NCBI GenBank assembly: GCA_013694695.1
Contig: JACDBX010000160.1
Span: 1-32,376 of the forward strand
From: Gemmatimonadales bacterium
GTDB lineage: Bacteria; Gemmatimonadota; Gemmatimonadetes; Gemmatimonadales; GWC2-71-9
Length of the DNA: 32,376 nt
Direction: 5' to 3'
Shown here: positions 17,611 through 27,578 of the stretch, one piece after another
Position numbering within the stretch: the first letter of the stretch is position 1
Layout of the letters: the number at the start of each line of letters is the position of its first letter
Notes under the pieces: generated by a model
Told to the model about the DNA's origin: nothing
Databases searched by the model: none
What the model saw: only the letters and a program-made list of their open reading frames with translations
Translations under genes and position numbers: made by a program

Positions 17611-18288
17611 TCAGGCCGGTGATCGTCGGGTCTCGCCCCGCCGCCTTCGGGCGAGCTGGAGCCCGACCACGGCGACCACCAGGGCTGCGAAGGTGATGAC
17701 CAGCGCCGCACCCCGCCGTTCCATCATTTGATACAGTGCGCCATGCACGACGGTCAGTGCCAGCAGGGGATACGCCCACCGCTGAATCCCGCGCCAGCGG
17801 GAGACGCCCAACGATCGCAAGGCTCTGTCATTGGAGATGGCGCTCAGCAGGACCAGCAGGAACACCGCAGCCAATCCGGCATAGTTCGCCGCACCGAAGA
17901 GGTCGGCGCGCAGCCCGAGGAGTCGAGGACTATCGTCGGTGGGGAGAAAATATTGCCACATCTTCCCCCGCAAATGGACTGTAAGGCCAATGCCGGTGTG
18001 CAGGAGTCCGAACACCGCCGACCAGATCCCGAAATCGCGACGACGGTGGAAGGAAACCGGGTTCGATCGTCCGCGCAGCACATTCAGTGGCCCGAGCGAG
18101 AGCGTGATTGCGAGCAGTGCCAGGGCGACATAGGCACTCGCAAGCGAAAGCCGCTCCCGCATGCCCCCAGTCAGCACCATCACCAGGGTGCTCCCCGCGA
18201 CGATCGATCCGGCAAGTATCGCCAGATGCCGTCGCACGCGGCGCCCGTCGCGGCTCAAAACCCCGTTCCCCGCCCGGTCGCGATTCAT
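17611..18288 (-). CDS. ferric reductase-like transmembrane protein
   Basis: Several TM helices; FGIWSAVFGLLHTGIGL and WAYPLLALTVVHGALY with paired haem-ligand-like His. Confidence 0.75.
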   Translation of the reverse strand: MNRDRAGNGVLSRDGRRVRRHLAILAGSIVAGSTLVMVLTGGMRERLSLASAYVALALLAITLSLGPLNVLRGRSNPVSFHRRRDFGIWSAVFGLLHTGIGLTVHLRGKMWQYFLPTDDSPRLLGLRADLFGAANYAGLAAVFLLVLLSAISNDRALRSLGVSRWRGIQRWAYPLLALTVVHGALYQMMERRGAALVITFAALVVAVVGLQLARRRRGETRRSPA

Positions 18289-18366
18289 CCCGGCAACCTA
18301 CCCTCTCGCGCGCCTGGCCGAACCGAGGACGGTGGACACGAACTGCGCCTGAATCGCCCGGTTGAT

Positions 18367-19827
18367 TCAGCGCGCGAAGGTGAAGGTCGTGACACTCCGC
18401 GCCGGCAGGTTGTCGAGGATGCCGGGGCCGGACAATGTTGCCGTCGGTATCAGGCTGCTGGATAGCGTCTCGCTGGTGCGCATCCCGGTCACTGTGCGGA
18501 TGCAGGGGGTACCAGCGCCCAGAAGGAATTGGGTGCTGATCGGCGCGCCACCGGTGTTTATCGCGACGACTACCACCCGATCCCCCACCGCGTAGGCGCT
18601 CACCAGCACGTTCGGATCGGAACTCGATGTCTGCACACGCGTTGAGCCGGGTGGCAGGAAACGAGACCACTGCCCCATCACGTGATACTGTTTGTGGAGC
18701 ACGAACCCGGTGTACGTGGATCCCGTGTAGGTAATCGTGATGAGGTGAGGCGCCGTCCCTTCCCATTGCCCGAAGAAACCCCACATGTAGTCGACCGCTG
18801 ACGCATCATAGTTGGCGAGCATGTCGTGCATCGTCGCCGCCCACGTAAACCAGTCAGGTGCAATCCACTCGGTCATCCAGAGCGGCAGGTTGTACTGCCG
18901 GGCGAGCGCAGAGAGCGTCACGAGGTCCGGCTGGGTGACGCCCGGCGTGTATCCGGTCTCATAGAGGTGATACGCCAGCGCGCCCACGTATCGCCGGGCA
19001 TCGGGATCGTCCATTACGGCCTGCGCCCGAACGAGCGCGCGGGACGGATTGAGGTCGTCGGGCACAACCAGCCGGGTGGGGATGCCTTCAGCCGCCAACC
19101 TTGCCCCCAGCATCTTCGTCGCATCCCGCACAAACGCCGGCGAGTACGGCCCGATTAGTCCCGGTTCATTGAGAATGGACCAGTACGGCAGGGTCGCGCC
19201 CCGATCGCGCCAGCGACGAATCGTCACCAGCGCCCATTCCACATATTCTGACGGATCATCGCGACCCATCCACGGTTCCAGCAAGATCGGCGACCCGAAC
19301 CAGGTCGTGACGCCCAGCTGGCGCGCCGCGAGGACGTAATCGACGTGGCCGTCGAGTCGCTTCCACGCAAAGTTGAACTTCGAGAGGTCCGTCAGCGCTG
19401 GATCGGCATTGTCGTTGACCGGCTCGATGCCCGGGTCGGTCGCGTACCGAACCCGGGTCAGGCGAAGGTCGGTATAGAGTGCCGCGAGAATGCGCTGTTG
19501 CTCCGCGGCGGGGATCACCACCGCGCCACGCTGCGTCGCAGGATCGAACGTTTCGGTCAGGTGGGGATCATCGAACAGACGAACCGTTGTCCCGAATCCG
19601 TCGATGGCCTGGTGCCGGACGGAAGGCGTGATGGCAACCCGGGCCGCGCCGGACGGGATCGTCCCGGCGGGAGTCATGCAAGCCGTCGGCGCGGGGGGTA
19701 CCGGCGAGGGCGGCACCGGGACCCCCGGAGCGACCGGATCGTGGGTACTGCACGCCAGGAGCACGGATGCTCCGGCGACTAACGTGGCCCAGCGTACAGC
19801 TCCCAGTTTCGGCTCCCGATCCGTCAT
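18367..19827 (-). CDS. GH30-like glycoside hydrolase, lipoprotein
   Basis: Lipobox VLLACS; IDGFGTTVRLF; WSILNEPGL (acid/base Glu); LWMTEW (nucleophile Glu); C-terminal beta-rich domain. Confidence 0.7.
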   Translation of the reverse strand: MTDREPKLGAVRWATLVAGASVLLACSTHDPVAPGVPVPPSPVPPAPTACMTPAGTIPSGAARVAITPSVRHQAIDGFGTTVRLFDDPHLTETFDPATQRGAVVIPAAEQQRILAALYTDLRLTRVRYATDPGIEPVNDNADPALTDLSKFNFAWKRLDGHVDYVLAARQLGVTTWFGSPILLEPWMGRDDPSEYVEWALVTIRRWRDRGATLPYWSILNEPGLIGPYSPAFVRDATKMLGARLAAEGIPTRLVVPDDLNPSRALVRAQAVMDDPDARRYVGALAYHLYETGYTPGVTQPDLVTLSALARQYNLPLWMTEWIAPDWFTWAATMHDMLANYDASAVDYMWGFFGQWEGTAPHLITITYTGSTYTGFVLHKQYHVMGQWSRFLPPGSTRVQTSSSDPNVLVSAYAVGDRVVVVAINTGGAPISTQFLLGAGTPCIRTVTGMRTSETLSSSLIPTATLSGPGILDNLPARSVTTFTFAR

Positions 19828-20034
19828 TCCGGTTCACGGCGATGAGACCACTTCGTGCGCTACGGGTCCAGTCCCGATATAATACGTCCCTCCCGTATTT
19901 GGTTCCCGAGGGCGGCTGGATCTGGCCGGCCGCTGTCGCGATTTGGGTCGCCGGGCTTGCGGAGGGAACCTCCCCGCCGGAGACGACGTTCCGTACGCAA
20001 TCGACACACTTTCAACGACCAACAAGGACTGCCC

Positions 20035-22014
20035 GTGCGGATTCCGATCCGGACTGTTCCGCTTTTGCCGATTGTCCTCCTCTCCCTAGCATGCCACGAT
20101 AGCCAGACACCCACCCACCTCACCGAGGCGCCGCCCGCCCTCGCGGCTAGTTCAACGCCTGGGGATCGCTACATCGTGACCCTGCGTGCCGAGGTCGCCG
20201 ATGTCCCCGGTGTGGCGACAGCAATTGTCCGGAGTCACCAAGGCGTGCTGCACCATACCTTTGTCCGCACACTACACGGCTTCGCCGCCGACCTTCCGGC
20301 ATCCGAGGTGGGAGCGGTCCGCGCCCATCCCGCCGTGGCGGCTCTCGAGCGCGACGCCATCATGTCGATTCGGGGCACCCAATCATCGGCGACGTGGGGC
20401 CTCGACCGGCTCGACCAGGCGAATCTCCCGCTCAACCAGACCTACACCTGGGGACCGTCGGGAAATGGTGTCCGCGTATACATCATCGACACCGGAATTC
20501 GTACGTCGCACGCAGACTTCGGCGGGCGGGCAACGGGCGGCTTCACCGCCATTACCGATGGCAACGGCACCGCTGACTGCAACGGACACGGAACACACGT
20601 CGCCGGGACCGTCGGCGGAACCACCTGGGGCGTGGCCAAGCAGGTTGCCCTGATCGGAGTTCGCGTGCTCGGCTGTGATGGCAGGGGCTACACATCAGGC
20701 GTGATCGCGGGCATCGAGTGGGTCACAACAAACGCGATCAAGCCGGCCGTCGCGAACATGAGCCTTGGTGGCGGCGTGTCCACCTCGTTGGACCAGGCGG
20801 TGCAGGCTTCGATCAATAGCGGTGTCACATACGTCGTCTCAGCGGGCAACGACAACGCCGATGCGTGCGGTTCGTCACCTGCGCGGGTTCCTGCTGCCAT
20901 CACGGTCGGTGCGTCGACCGCGTGGGACGCGCGTTCATCTTTCTCGAACTACGGCAGTTGTCTTGATCTCTTCGCGCCCGGTTCGGGCATTACCTCGGCG
21001 TACGCGACGAGCGACAATGCCACCGCCGTCCTGAGTGGAACGTCGATGGCATCGCCCCACGCCGCTGGGGTGGCGGCACTCTATCTCGAAACCGCACCGA
21101 TTGCTTCACCCGCTGCGGTCGCAGCCGCGCTGTCAGCCAACTCTGTCACGAACGCGGTCACGAACATCGGTGCGCTGTCGCCGAACCGCCTCCTGAACAC
21201 GGTGTTCCTGTCCGGGTCACCGCAGCCCGGAAACCTTGCCCCGGTGGCGGCCTTCACCTGGAGCTGCCCGACGGTCACCTGCCAGCTTGACGCCTCGTCG
21301 TCCACCGACGATGGCACGATCGTGTCGTACGCCTGGGACCTCGGCCGCTATCCCGACCCCACCGCCACCGGCATTTCGGTGGCCGCAACGTACCCGCACG
21401 CCGGCCCCCGCACCGTGACGCTCACCGTCACCGACAACGGCGGCAAGAGCACCAGCATCACCAAGACGGTCAACGTCGGCAGCCCCCCGCCGGTCGACAA
21501 TCCACCGGTGGCGAGCTTCACCTGGACCTGCAACTACCTGAGTTGCACCCTGAATGGCGGCGCCAGCTCCGACGACGGGTCCATCCAGCAGTACGCGTGG
21601 AGCATGCCCGGCGGAACACCTGGTTCCGCAGCAGGCGTCACCACCACCGTGTCGTATCCCACGGCGGGGTCGAGGAGCGTGACGCTCACCGTCACCGACA
21701 ATGCCGGTCAGGCCGCCACGCTCACCCGGACCGTTACCGTGTCGGCGCCCCCGCCGTCAGTCGACAACCCGCCCGTGGCAAGCTTCACCTGGAGCTGCCC
21801 GACGCTCACCTGCCAGCTTGATGCCTCGTCGTCCACCGACGACGGCACGATCGTGTCGTATGCCTGGGACCTCGGGCGCTTTCCCAATCCGACAGCCACC
21901 GGTGTGACGGTGGCGGCGACGTACCCACATACCGGGTCACGCACCGTAACGCTCACCGTCACCGACAACAGCGGCAAGAGCAGTAGTATCACCAAGGTCC
22001 TGACCCTGCCCTGA
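20035..22014 (+). CDS. S8 subtilisin-like protease with I9 propeptide and three PKD domains (lipoprotein)
   Basis: IIDTGIRTSH, NGHGTHVAGT, SGTSMASPHAAGVAALYLE; three PKD repeats; GTG start gives VRIPIRTVPLLPIVLLSLACH. Confidence 0.92.
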   Translation: MRIPIRTVPLLPIVLLSLACHDSQTPTHLTEAPPALAASSTPGDRYIVTLRAEVADVPGVATAIVRSHQGVLHHTFVRTLHGFAADLPASEVGAVRAHPAVAALERDAIMSIRGTQSSATWGLDRLDQANLPLNQTYTWGPSGNGVRVYIIDTGIRTSHADFGGRATGGFTAITDGNGTADCNGHGTHVAGTVGGTTWGVAKQVALIGVRVLGCDGRGYTSGVIAGIEWVTTNAIKPAVANMSLGGGVSTSLDQAVQASINSGVTYVVSAGNDNADACGSSPARVPAAITVGASTAWDARSSFSNYGSCLDLFAPGSGITSAYATSDNATAVLSGTSMASPHAAGVAALYLETAPIASPAAVAAALSANSVTNAVTNIGALSPNRLLNTVFLSGSPQPGNLAPVAAFTWSCPTVTCQLDASSSTDDGTIVSYAWDLGRYPDPTATGISVAATYPHAGPRTVTLTVTDNGGKSTSITKTVNVGSPPPVDNPPVASFTWTCNYLSCTLNGGASSDDGSIQQYAWSMPGGTPGSAAGVTTTVSYPTAGSRSVTLTVTDNAGQAATLTRTVTVSAPPPSVDNPPVASFTWSCPTLTCQLDASSSTDDGTIVSYAWDLGRFPNPTATGVTVAATYPHTGSRTVTLTVTDNSGKSSSITKVLTLP

Positions 22015-22043
22015 TCTGGTGCGAACCTTGCTTCTGACGTTAT

Positions 22044-22064
22044 CCGGGCCTCGCGGAGGCCCGG
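22044..22064 (+). terminator. GC-rich hairpin between the protease gene and rfbF
   Basis: CCGGGCCTC-GCG-GAGGCCCGG perfect 9-bp stem; no T-tract. Confidence 0.5.
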
Positions 22065-22091
22065 GCCAGTCAAGCGCAATCGGGAGCGTGG

Positions 22092-22865
22092 ATGAAGACC
22101 GTGATTCTGGCCGGGGGGCTCGGCACCCGGCTTTCCGAGGAAACCGCCCAACGACCCAAGCCGATGGTGGAAATCGGCGGCCGCCCGATCCTCTGGCATG
22201 TGATGTCGATCTACGCTCGGCACGGATACCGGGAATTCGTGATCGCGTGCGGATATCGCGGCGAGGTCATCAAGCAGTACTTCCATGATTACTCGATCCA
22301 CGCGGCGGATTGGCAGATTGACCTGCAGAGTGGAGCGCGGACCCAGCTCAACCAGCAAGCGCCTGATTGGCGCATCCACGCGGTCGACACCGGACTGCAC
22401 ACATTGACCGGTGGCCGATTGCAGCGTCTGCGGCAGACCTTGCAGGATGAAACATTCATGGTCACCTACGGCGACGGGCTCAGCGACATCGACATCGCCC
22501 GCCTTGTTGCCTTTCATCGGGCGCATGGCAAGATCGCCACAGTCACCGCCGTGCATCCGCCGGCACGCTTCGGATCAATGGAGCTGGACGATGGCCGGGT
22601 GACCCGATTCTCGGAAAAACCACAGACCGCCGTCGGCTGGATCAACGGCGGCTTTTTCGTCTTTGAGCCGGGAGTCCTCGACTACCTCGACGGTGACGCC
22701 ACCTCGCTCGAGCGCGAACCGCTCGAGCGCCTCGCCGCTGCGGGCGAGCTGATGGCCTACCGGCACGAGGGATTCTGGCAGCCGATGGACACGTTGCGCG
22801 AGAAGCGCCAGCTCGAGGAGTTGTGGGAGAGCGGTCACGCGCCATGGACCGCGTCCAGTGACTGA
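22092..22865 (+). CDS. rfbF: glucose-1-phosphate cytidylyltransferase
   Basis: MKTVILAGGLGTRLSEETAQRPKPMVEIGGRPILWHVMSIYARHGYREFVIACGYRGEVIKQYF. Confidence 0.97.
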   Translation: MKTVILAGGLGTRLSEETAQRPKPMVEIGGRPILWHVMSIYARHGYREFVIACGYRGEVIKQYFHDYSIHAADWQIDLQSGARTQLNQQAPDWRIHAVDTGLHTLTGGRLQRLRQTLQDETFMVTYGDGLSDIDIARLVAFHRAHGKIATVTAVHPPARFGSMELDDGRVTRFSEKPQTAVGWINGGFFVFEPGVLDYLDGDATSLEREPLERLAAAGELMAYRHEGFWQPMDTLREKRQLEELWESGHAPWTASSD

Positions 22866-23973
22866 TCCCCTGACCGACTGGTACCGGGGTCGGCGGGTGC
22901 TGGTCACCGGCCACACCGGGTTCAAGGGATCCTGGCTGGTCGCATGGCTCCGTGAGGCGGGCGCCGAGGTCACCGGATTCGCGCTTGCACCCGAGGCCGA
23001 TCGTCCGGCGCTCTTTCGGGATGCGGGATTGCATCATGGCATCCACTCCGTGATCGGCGATATCCGTGACGCCCGGTTGATCGCCACCACATGCCAGGCC
23101 GCCGCGCCGGAAATCGTGTTCCATCTCGCGGCACAATCACTGGTGCTGCGGTCGTACCGCGAACCGGTGGCGACTTTTACCACCAACGTGATGGGCACCG
23201 CGCACGTGCTGGAGGCCGTTCGATCCACGCCGTCTGTCCGGGCGGTGGTGGTCGTGACCAGCGACAAGTGTTACGAGAACGACGGCAGCGGGACGCCGCT
23301 TGATGAACACGCGCCGATGGGTGGCCATGATCCCTACAGTGCGTCGAAGGGCTGCACTGAACTGTTGGCCACGGCGTGGCGGCGTGCCTTCCTCGCCGAA
23401 CAGGGTGTGGCACTCGCGACCGCCCGTGCCGGCAATGTCTTCGGCGGAGGCGACTGGGCTCCGGACCGCCTCTTTCCCGACCTCTTGGGCGCCGCCGGTC
23501 GCGGCGAGACGTCGACGGTGCGCCACCCCTCGGCGGTGCGTCCGTGGCAATACGTGCTCGAGCCACTGCAGGGTTACCTCCTGCTGGCGCGCGCGTTGAC
23601 GGAAACAGGGATGGATGCCGCCGAAGGATGGAATTTCGGGCCCGCCGCCGAGGACGCGCTCCCGGTGCGGGAGATCGCGGCGCAGCTGCAGCAGTCGTGG
23701 CCGGCTGTGACCGTCGCCGCAACGAATGCGCCGCCGCCGTCGCCGCACGAGGCAGCCACGCTGGTCCTCGACGCCACCAAGGCGCGGGAGCGACTCGGCT
23801 GGCGCCCGGTGTTCACCCTTCGGGAAGCACTTGCTGCGACAACCGCGTTCTATCGCGAGAGCCTGCGGTGCCCCGATGCCATCGACACGTTGCTGCACGA
23901 CGCACTGTCCGACTACCTCACCCATCTTAACACTCAGACCTCCGCCGTCGCGGAGCATCGGAGCAGCCCGTGA
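22858..23973 (+). CDS. rfbG: CDP-glucose 4,6-dehydratase
   Basis: GTG start; RVLVTGHTGFKGSWLVAWL; YxxxK (YSASK); follows rfbF with overlap. Confidence 0.96.
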   Translation: MTDPLTDWYRGRRVLVTGHTGFKGSWLVAWLREAGAEVTGFALAPEADRPALFRDAGLHHGIHSVIGDIRDARLIATTCQAAAPEIVFHLAAQSLVLRSYREPVATFTTNVMGTAHVLEAVRSTPSVRAVVVVTSDKCYENDGSGTPLDEHAPMGGHDPYSASKGCTELLATAWRRAFLAEQGVALATARAGNVFGGGDWAPDRLFPDLLGAAGRGETSTVRHPSAVRPWQYVLEPLQGYLLLARALTETGMDAAEGWNFGPAAEDALPVREIAAQLQQSWPAVTVAATNAPPPSPHEAATLVLDATKARERLGWRPVFTLREALAATTAFYRESLRCPDAIDTLLHDALSDYLTHLNTQTSAVAEHRSSP

Positions 23974-25184
23974 AACCAGCGAGTACCGAGTCGATCCGTG
24001 TGCCCTACGGCCAGACCGTTCATGGTGAGGAGGAGATCGCCGCAGTCGAGCACGTGTTGCGGACCACGACCCAGATGGGCATTCACGTTCGGCCCTTCGA
24101 GGCACGGGTGGCGGCGCTCTTCGCGAAGCAGCACGGGATCATGGTGAACTCCGGGTCGAGTGCCCTGCAACTCGCGGTAGAGCTGCTCGCGCTCCCGGCG
24201 GGCGCCGAGGTGATCACTCCGGCGCTAACCTTCGCGACCACAGTGGCCCCACTGGTGCGCAACGGCCTCATCCCTGCCTTCGTCGACGTCGAGCCGGACA
24301 CGTTCAACATCGATGTCGGACAGATCGAGGCGATGATCACGCCCGCCACCCGGGCGCTGATGATCCCTTCCCTGATCGGCAACCTTCCCGACTGGGACCG
24401 GATTGCCGAGATCGCTGCGGCGCACGACCTGGTGGTGATCGAGGACAGCGCCGACACGCTGGGCGCGACGTTGCGCGGCACCAGCACCGGCACCCGCTCA
24501 GCGATCAGTGCCACCAGCTTCTATGGCTCGCACGTGATCAACTGTGCTGGCAACGGCGGGATGCTCTGCGTGAACCGGGACGACTGGGCCGACGAGGCGC
24601 GACTGCTTCGGAGCTGGGGCAGGTCGTCGTCGCTGTTCGTCGAGTCGGAGCGGATCGAGAATCGGTTCGACGTCGATGTTGGCGGGATTGCGTACGACGC
24701 GAAGTTCGTCTTTTCCCGGCTGGGCTACAATCTCGAGCCCTCGGAGATGGGGGCGGCATTTGGCCTGGTGCAGCTCGATCGCCTGGCTGGAAACATCGCC
24801 GCACGTGAAAACAACTTCGCGGCACAGCTGGCGTTCTTCTCGAAGTATCCCGAATGGTTCATCATGCCGCGCCAGCTGCCGGACAGCGTCACCGGTTGGC
24901 TGGCGTTCCCGATGATCGTGCGGGACGATGCCCCCTTCTCGCGCCGCGACCTCCAGATTCATCTCGAGAAGCAGAACATCCAGACGCGTACCGTGTTCAC
25001 CGGAAACATCCTGCGGCAGCCCGGATTCAGCGGCATTCCGCGCCGGGAGACGCCCGGGGGTTACCCGAATGCAGACCAGGTGATGCGCGGCGGCATGCTG
25101 CTGGCTTGCCATCACGGGCTGGTGCCGGAACAGCTGGCGCACGTGCATGACGTGTTCCTACGGTTCGCCGAGGGATATCGCTAG
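23970..25184 (+). CDS. RfbH-like DegT/DnrJ/EryC1 family dehydratase (catalytic Lys replaced by His)
   Basis: RVPYGQTVHGEEEIAAVEHVLRTTTQMGIHVRPFE...GIMVNSGSSALQLAVELL; SFYGSHVINCAGNGGM; GTGA overlap with rfbG. Confidence 0.9.
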   Translation: MKPASTESIRVPYGQTVHGEEEIAAVEHVLRTTTQMGIHVRPFEARVAALFAKQHGIMVNSGSSALQLAVELLALPAGAEVITPALTFATTVAPLVRNGLIPAFVDVEPDTFNIDVGQIEAMITPATRALMIPSLIGNLPDWDRIAEIAAAHDLVVIEDSADTLGATLRGTSTGTRSAISATSFYGSHVINCAGNGGMLCVNRDDWADEARLLRSWGRSSSLFVESERIENRFDVDVGGIAYDAKFVFSRLGYNLEPSEMGAAFGLVQLDRLAGNIAARENNFAAQLAFFSKYPEWFIMPRQLPDSVTGWLAFPMIVRDDAPFSRRDLQIHLEKQNIQTRTVFTGNILRQPGFSGIPRRETPGGYPNADQVMRGGMLLACHHGLVPEQLAHVHDVFLRFAEGYR

Positions 25185-25185
25185 C

Positions 25186-26331
25186 GTGCGCATCGCCTTC
25201 AACGGGCAGCGCTTCGCGGGGCAGCGATTCGGCGTGGGACGGTACCTCGAATACCTGCTGCGCCACTGGGCCACCATGCTGCATGATGATGAGTCGATCT
25301 CGGTGTTCGTGCGCCGTCCGCTCGAGGCCGACATGGCGACCCTGCACCCTCAGATCGTGCCGGTGCTCCTCGAATCGACGGTGTCGGGAATTCCCTGGGA
25401 GAACCTCCACCTGCGCGGACCGGCCAGTCGACACGACGTCCTGTTCTGCCCGGCATACACGGCCCCGATCGGGTATCGTGGCCGCCTCGTCGTGGCCACC
25501 CATAGCGTGAATGAGAGCCAGCCCGGGACACACAGCTGGAGGTATCGGCAGACCTACGCCCGTCTCCATCGTTACTGTGCCCGTCGGGCCGACATGGTGA
25601 TCGTGCCAGCGGAGTGCACCCGGGACGAGGTCATGCGGCACTATGGCATCGCTGCGGATCGAATCGCCGTGGTGGCGCAGGGCGCCGATGATGCGTTCAA
25701 GCCCACCACCGACCCGGCCGTGCGGCAGGCCGTGCGCGAACGGTATTTCGGGCACGACCGACCCTACGTCCTCTTTGTCGGGAAGTGCTCGGAGCGTCGG
25801 AATATTCCGATGCTGCTCCGCGCATTTGCCCGGCTTCGTCACGAGGATGGTCTGCCTCACGGACTGCTCCTCTTCGGTCCGAACCAAGAGGGATTGCCGC
25901 TGCGCCACCTCATCCGGGAGCTCGGCATCGAGGGCGATGTGGTGCAGACCGACGGGCAGATTGCGCACCACGCCGATCTTGTGCCGATCTATGGCGCGGC
26001 CGACGCCTTCGTCCATCCCTCGGAACTCGAGGGGTGGTCGATCACGACGGTCGAGGCGCTGGCCTGCGGCACGGCGGTGATCGCGAGCAATCGCGGCGGG
26101 CTGGGTGAGGTCGCCCGCGGCCACGCCATGATGGTCGACGAACCCTCGGTCGAGGCGTTTCACGACGCCATGCGTCGGGTGCTAACTGATACGGCACTTC
26201 GCACCGACCTGCAGCAACGGGGGCGCCTGCGCGGGCAGGCGATCCGCTGGGAAGTCACCACCCGCCAGACACTCGACGTCATTCGCGGCGTCGCGGCCGG
26301 AACACGTCACTCCGAGGGCCCGTCCAGATGA
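25186..26331 (+). CDS. glycosyltransferase family 4
   Basis: GTG start; YVLFVGKCSERRNIPMLLRAF; HADLVPIYGAADAFVHPSELEGWSITTVEALACGTAVIASNRGGLGEV. Confidence 0.93.
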   Translation: MRIAFNGQRFAGQRFGVGRYLEYLLRHWATMLHDDESISVFVRRPLEADMATLHPQIVPVLLESTVSGIPWENLHLRGPASRHDVLFCPAYTAPIGYRGRLVVATHSVNESQPGTHSWRYRQTYARLHRYCARRADMVIVPAECTRDEVMRHYGIAADRIAVVAQGADDAFKPTTDPAVRQAVRERYFGHDRPYVLFVGKCSERRNIPMLLRAFARLRHEDGLPHGLLLFGPNQEGLPLRHLIRELGIEGDVVQTDGQIAHHADLVPIYGAADAFVHPSELEGWSITTVEALACGTAVIASNRGGLGEVARGHAMMVDEPSVEAFHDAMRRVLTDTALRTDLQQRGRLRGQAIRWEVTTRQTLDVIRGVAAGTRHSEGPSR

Positions 26332-27551
26332 ACACCATGACGCAGTGCCGCGCCTGCACCAGCAGGAATCTCCTGATGTACCTCCCTCTCGGGTACCATC
26401 CGGCGGCCAACGCCTTCCCGCGACCCGATCAGCTCGGTGAAACTGAACCGCGCTGGTCACTCGACACCCACGTCTGCCTTGATTGCGCGCTGATCCAGGT
26501 GCCCGACGTGCTGCCACCCGATTTCTTCGTGGACTACCTCTACATTCCGTCGGCGTCGGATACCATGCACGCCCATTTCGCGGGAACGGCGCAGCGGTTT
26601 CGCGAACGCCTGGTCACGGCACCCGGCCAGCTCGTGGTCGATATCGGCTGCAATGATGGGCTGCTGCTGTCGGCCTGCCAGCGCGAGGGGCTCACGACCC
26701 TCGGCGTGGATCCAGCGGCCAACATCGTTGAGCGAGCGCGTGCGAACGGCATCGAGGTGTTCAACGAGTATTTCACGGCGGAGTCGGCCCAACGCATTCT
26801 TGCGCAGTACGGGCCGGCGCAGGTAATCGTGACCACCAACACCTTCAACCACATCGACAACCTGCACGGCTTCATGGAAGGGGTGGTCACGCTGCTCGCC
26901 CCCGACGGCACGTTCGTGATCGAGGTGCCGCAGGCGCTCACCTGCATTGAACAGAACGAGTTTGACACCGTCTACCACGAGCACCTTTCGGTGTTTTCGG
27001 TGTCCTCCGTGGCTGCATTGGGAAGGTTCTTCGGGCTGCAGGTCGTGGATGTCGACGAGCTACCGATCCACGGTGGGTCGATGCGGGTGTACCTGCGGCG
27101 CGGGGGACCGGTGGCGCCAGTGGTGGCAGAGTGGCTCGAACGGGAGCGGCAGGCCGGACTGTTCGAGGCTGCCACATACGCGGCGCATGCGTTCCGGGTC
27201 GACGCGATCCGGGATGAGCTCATGGCCCTCCTGCGGGACTTGAAGCGCCAGGGGAAGAGACTTGCCGGCTACGGCGCTCCCGCCAAGGGCAACACGCTAC
27301 TCAATTACTACAACATCGGGCCGGACATCCTGGACTTCCTGGCCGACCGGAACAGCCTCAAGCAGGGCCGCCTCTCGCCGGGCATGCACATTCCGGTGGT
27401 CTCGCCGGACGAAATCGCGGCGCGGGCCCCCGACTACCTCCTGATCCTGGCTTGGAACTTCGGTGAGGAGATTATGGCGCAACAGGAGTCATTCCGCGCG
27501 GGCGGCGGGAAGTTCATCTTGCCGATACCCAAGCCCCAAATCATCGCCTGA
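26328..27551 (+). CDS. SAM-dependent sugar C-methyltransferase (Methyltransf_13/14 architecture)
   Basis: N-terminal Zn-like CRAC...CLDC; LVVDIGCNDGLLLSACQREG; C-terminal GYGAPAKGNTLLNYYNIGPDILDFLADRN. Confidence 0.9.
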   Translation: MNTMTQCRACTSRNLLMYLPLGYHPAANAFPRPDQLGETEPRWSLDTHVCLDCALIQVPDVLPPDFFVDYLYIPSASDTMHAHFAGTAQRFRERLVTAPGQLVVDIGCNDGLLLSACQREGLTTLGVDPAANIVERARANGIEVFNEYFTAESAQRILAQYGPAQVIVTTNTFNHIDNLHGFMEGVVTLLAPDGTFVIEVPQALTCIEQNEFDTVYHEHLSVFSVSSVAALGRFFGLQVVDVDELPIHGGSMRVYLRRGGPVAPVVAEWLERERQAGLFEAATYAAHAFRVDAIRDELMALLRDLKRQGKRLAGYGAPAKGNTLLNYYNIGPDILDFLADRNSLKQGRLSPGMHIPVVSPDEIAARAPDYLLILAWNFGEEIMAQQESFRAGGGKFILPIPKPQIIA

Positions 27552-27578
27552 GAACGCCATGAATCGCCGGCAAGGTGG

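Noticed and set aside
23137-24105. 322-aa minus-strand ORF
   Set aside because: Antisense to rfbG, which has strong homology motifs.
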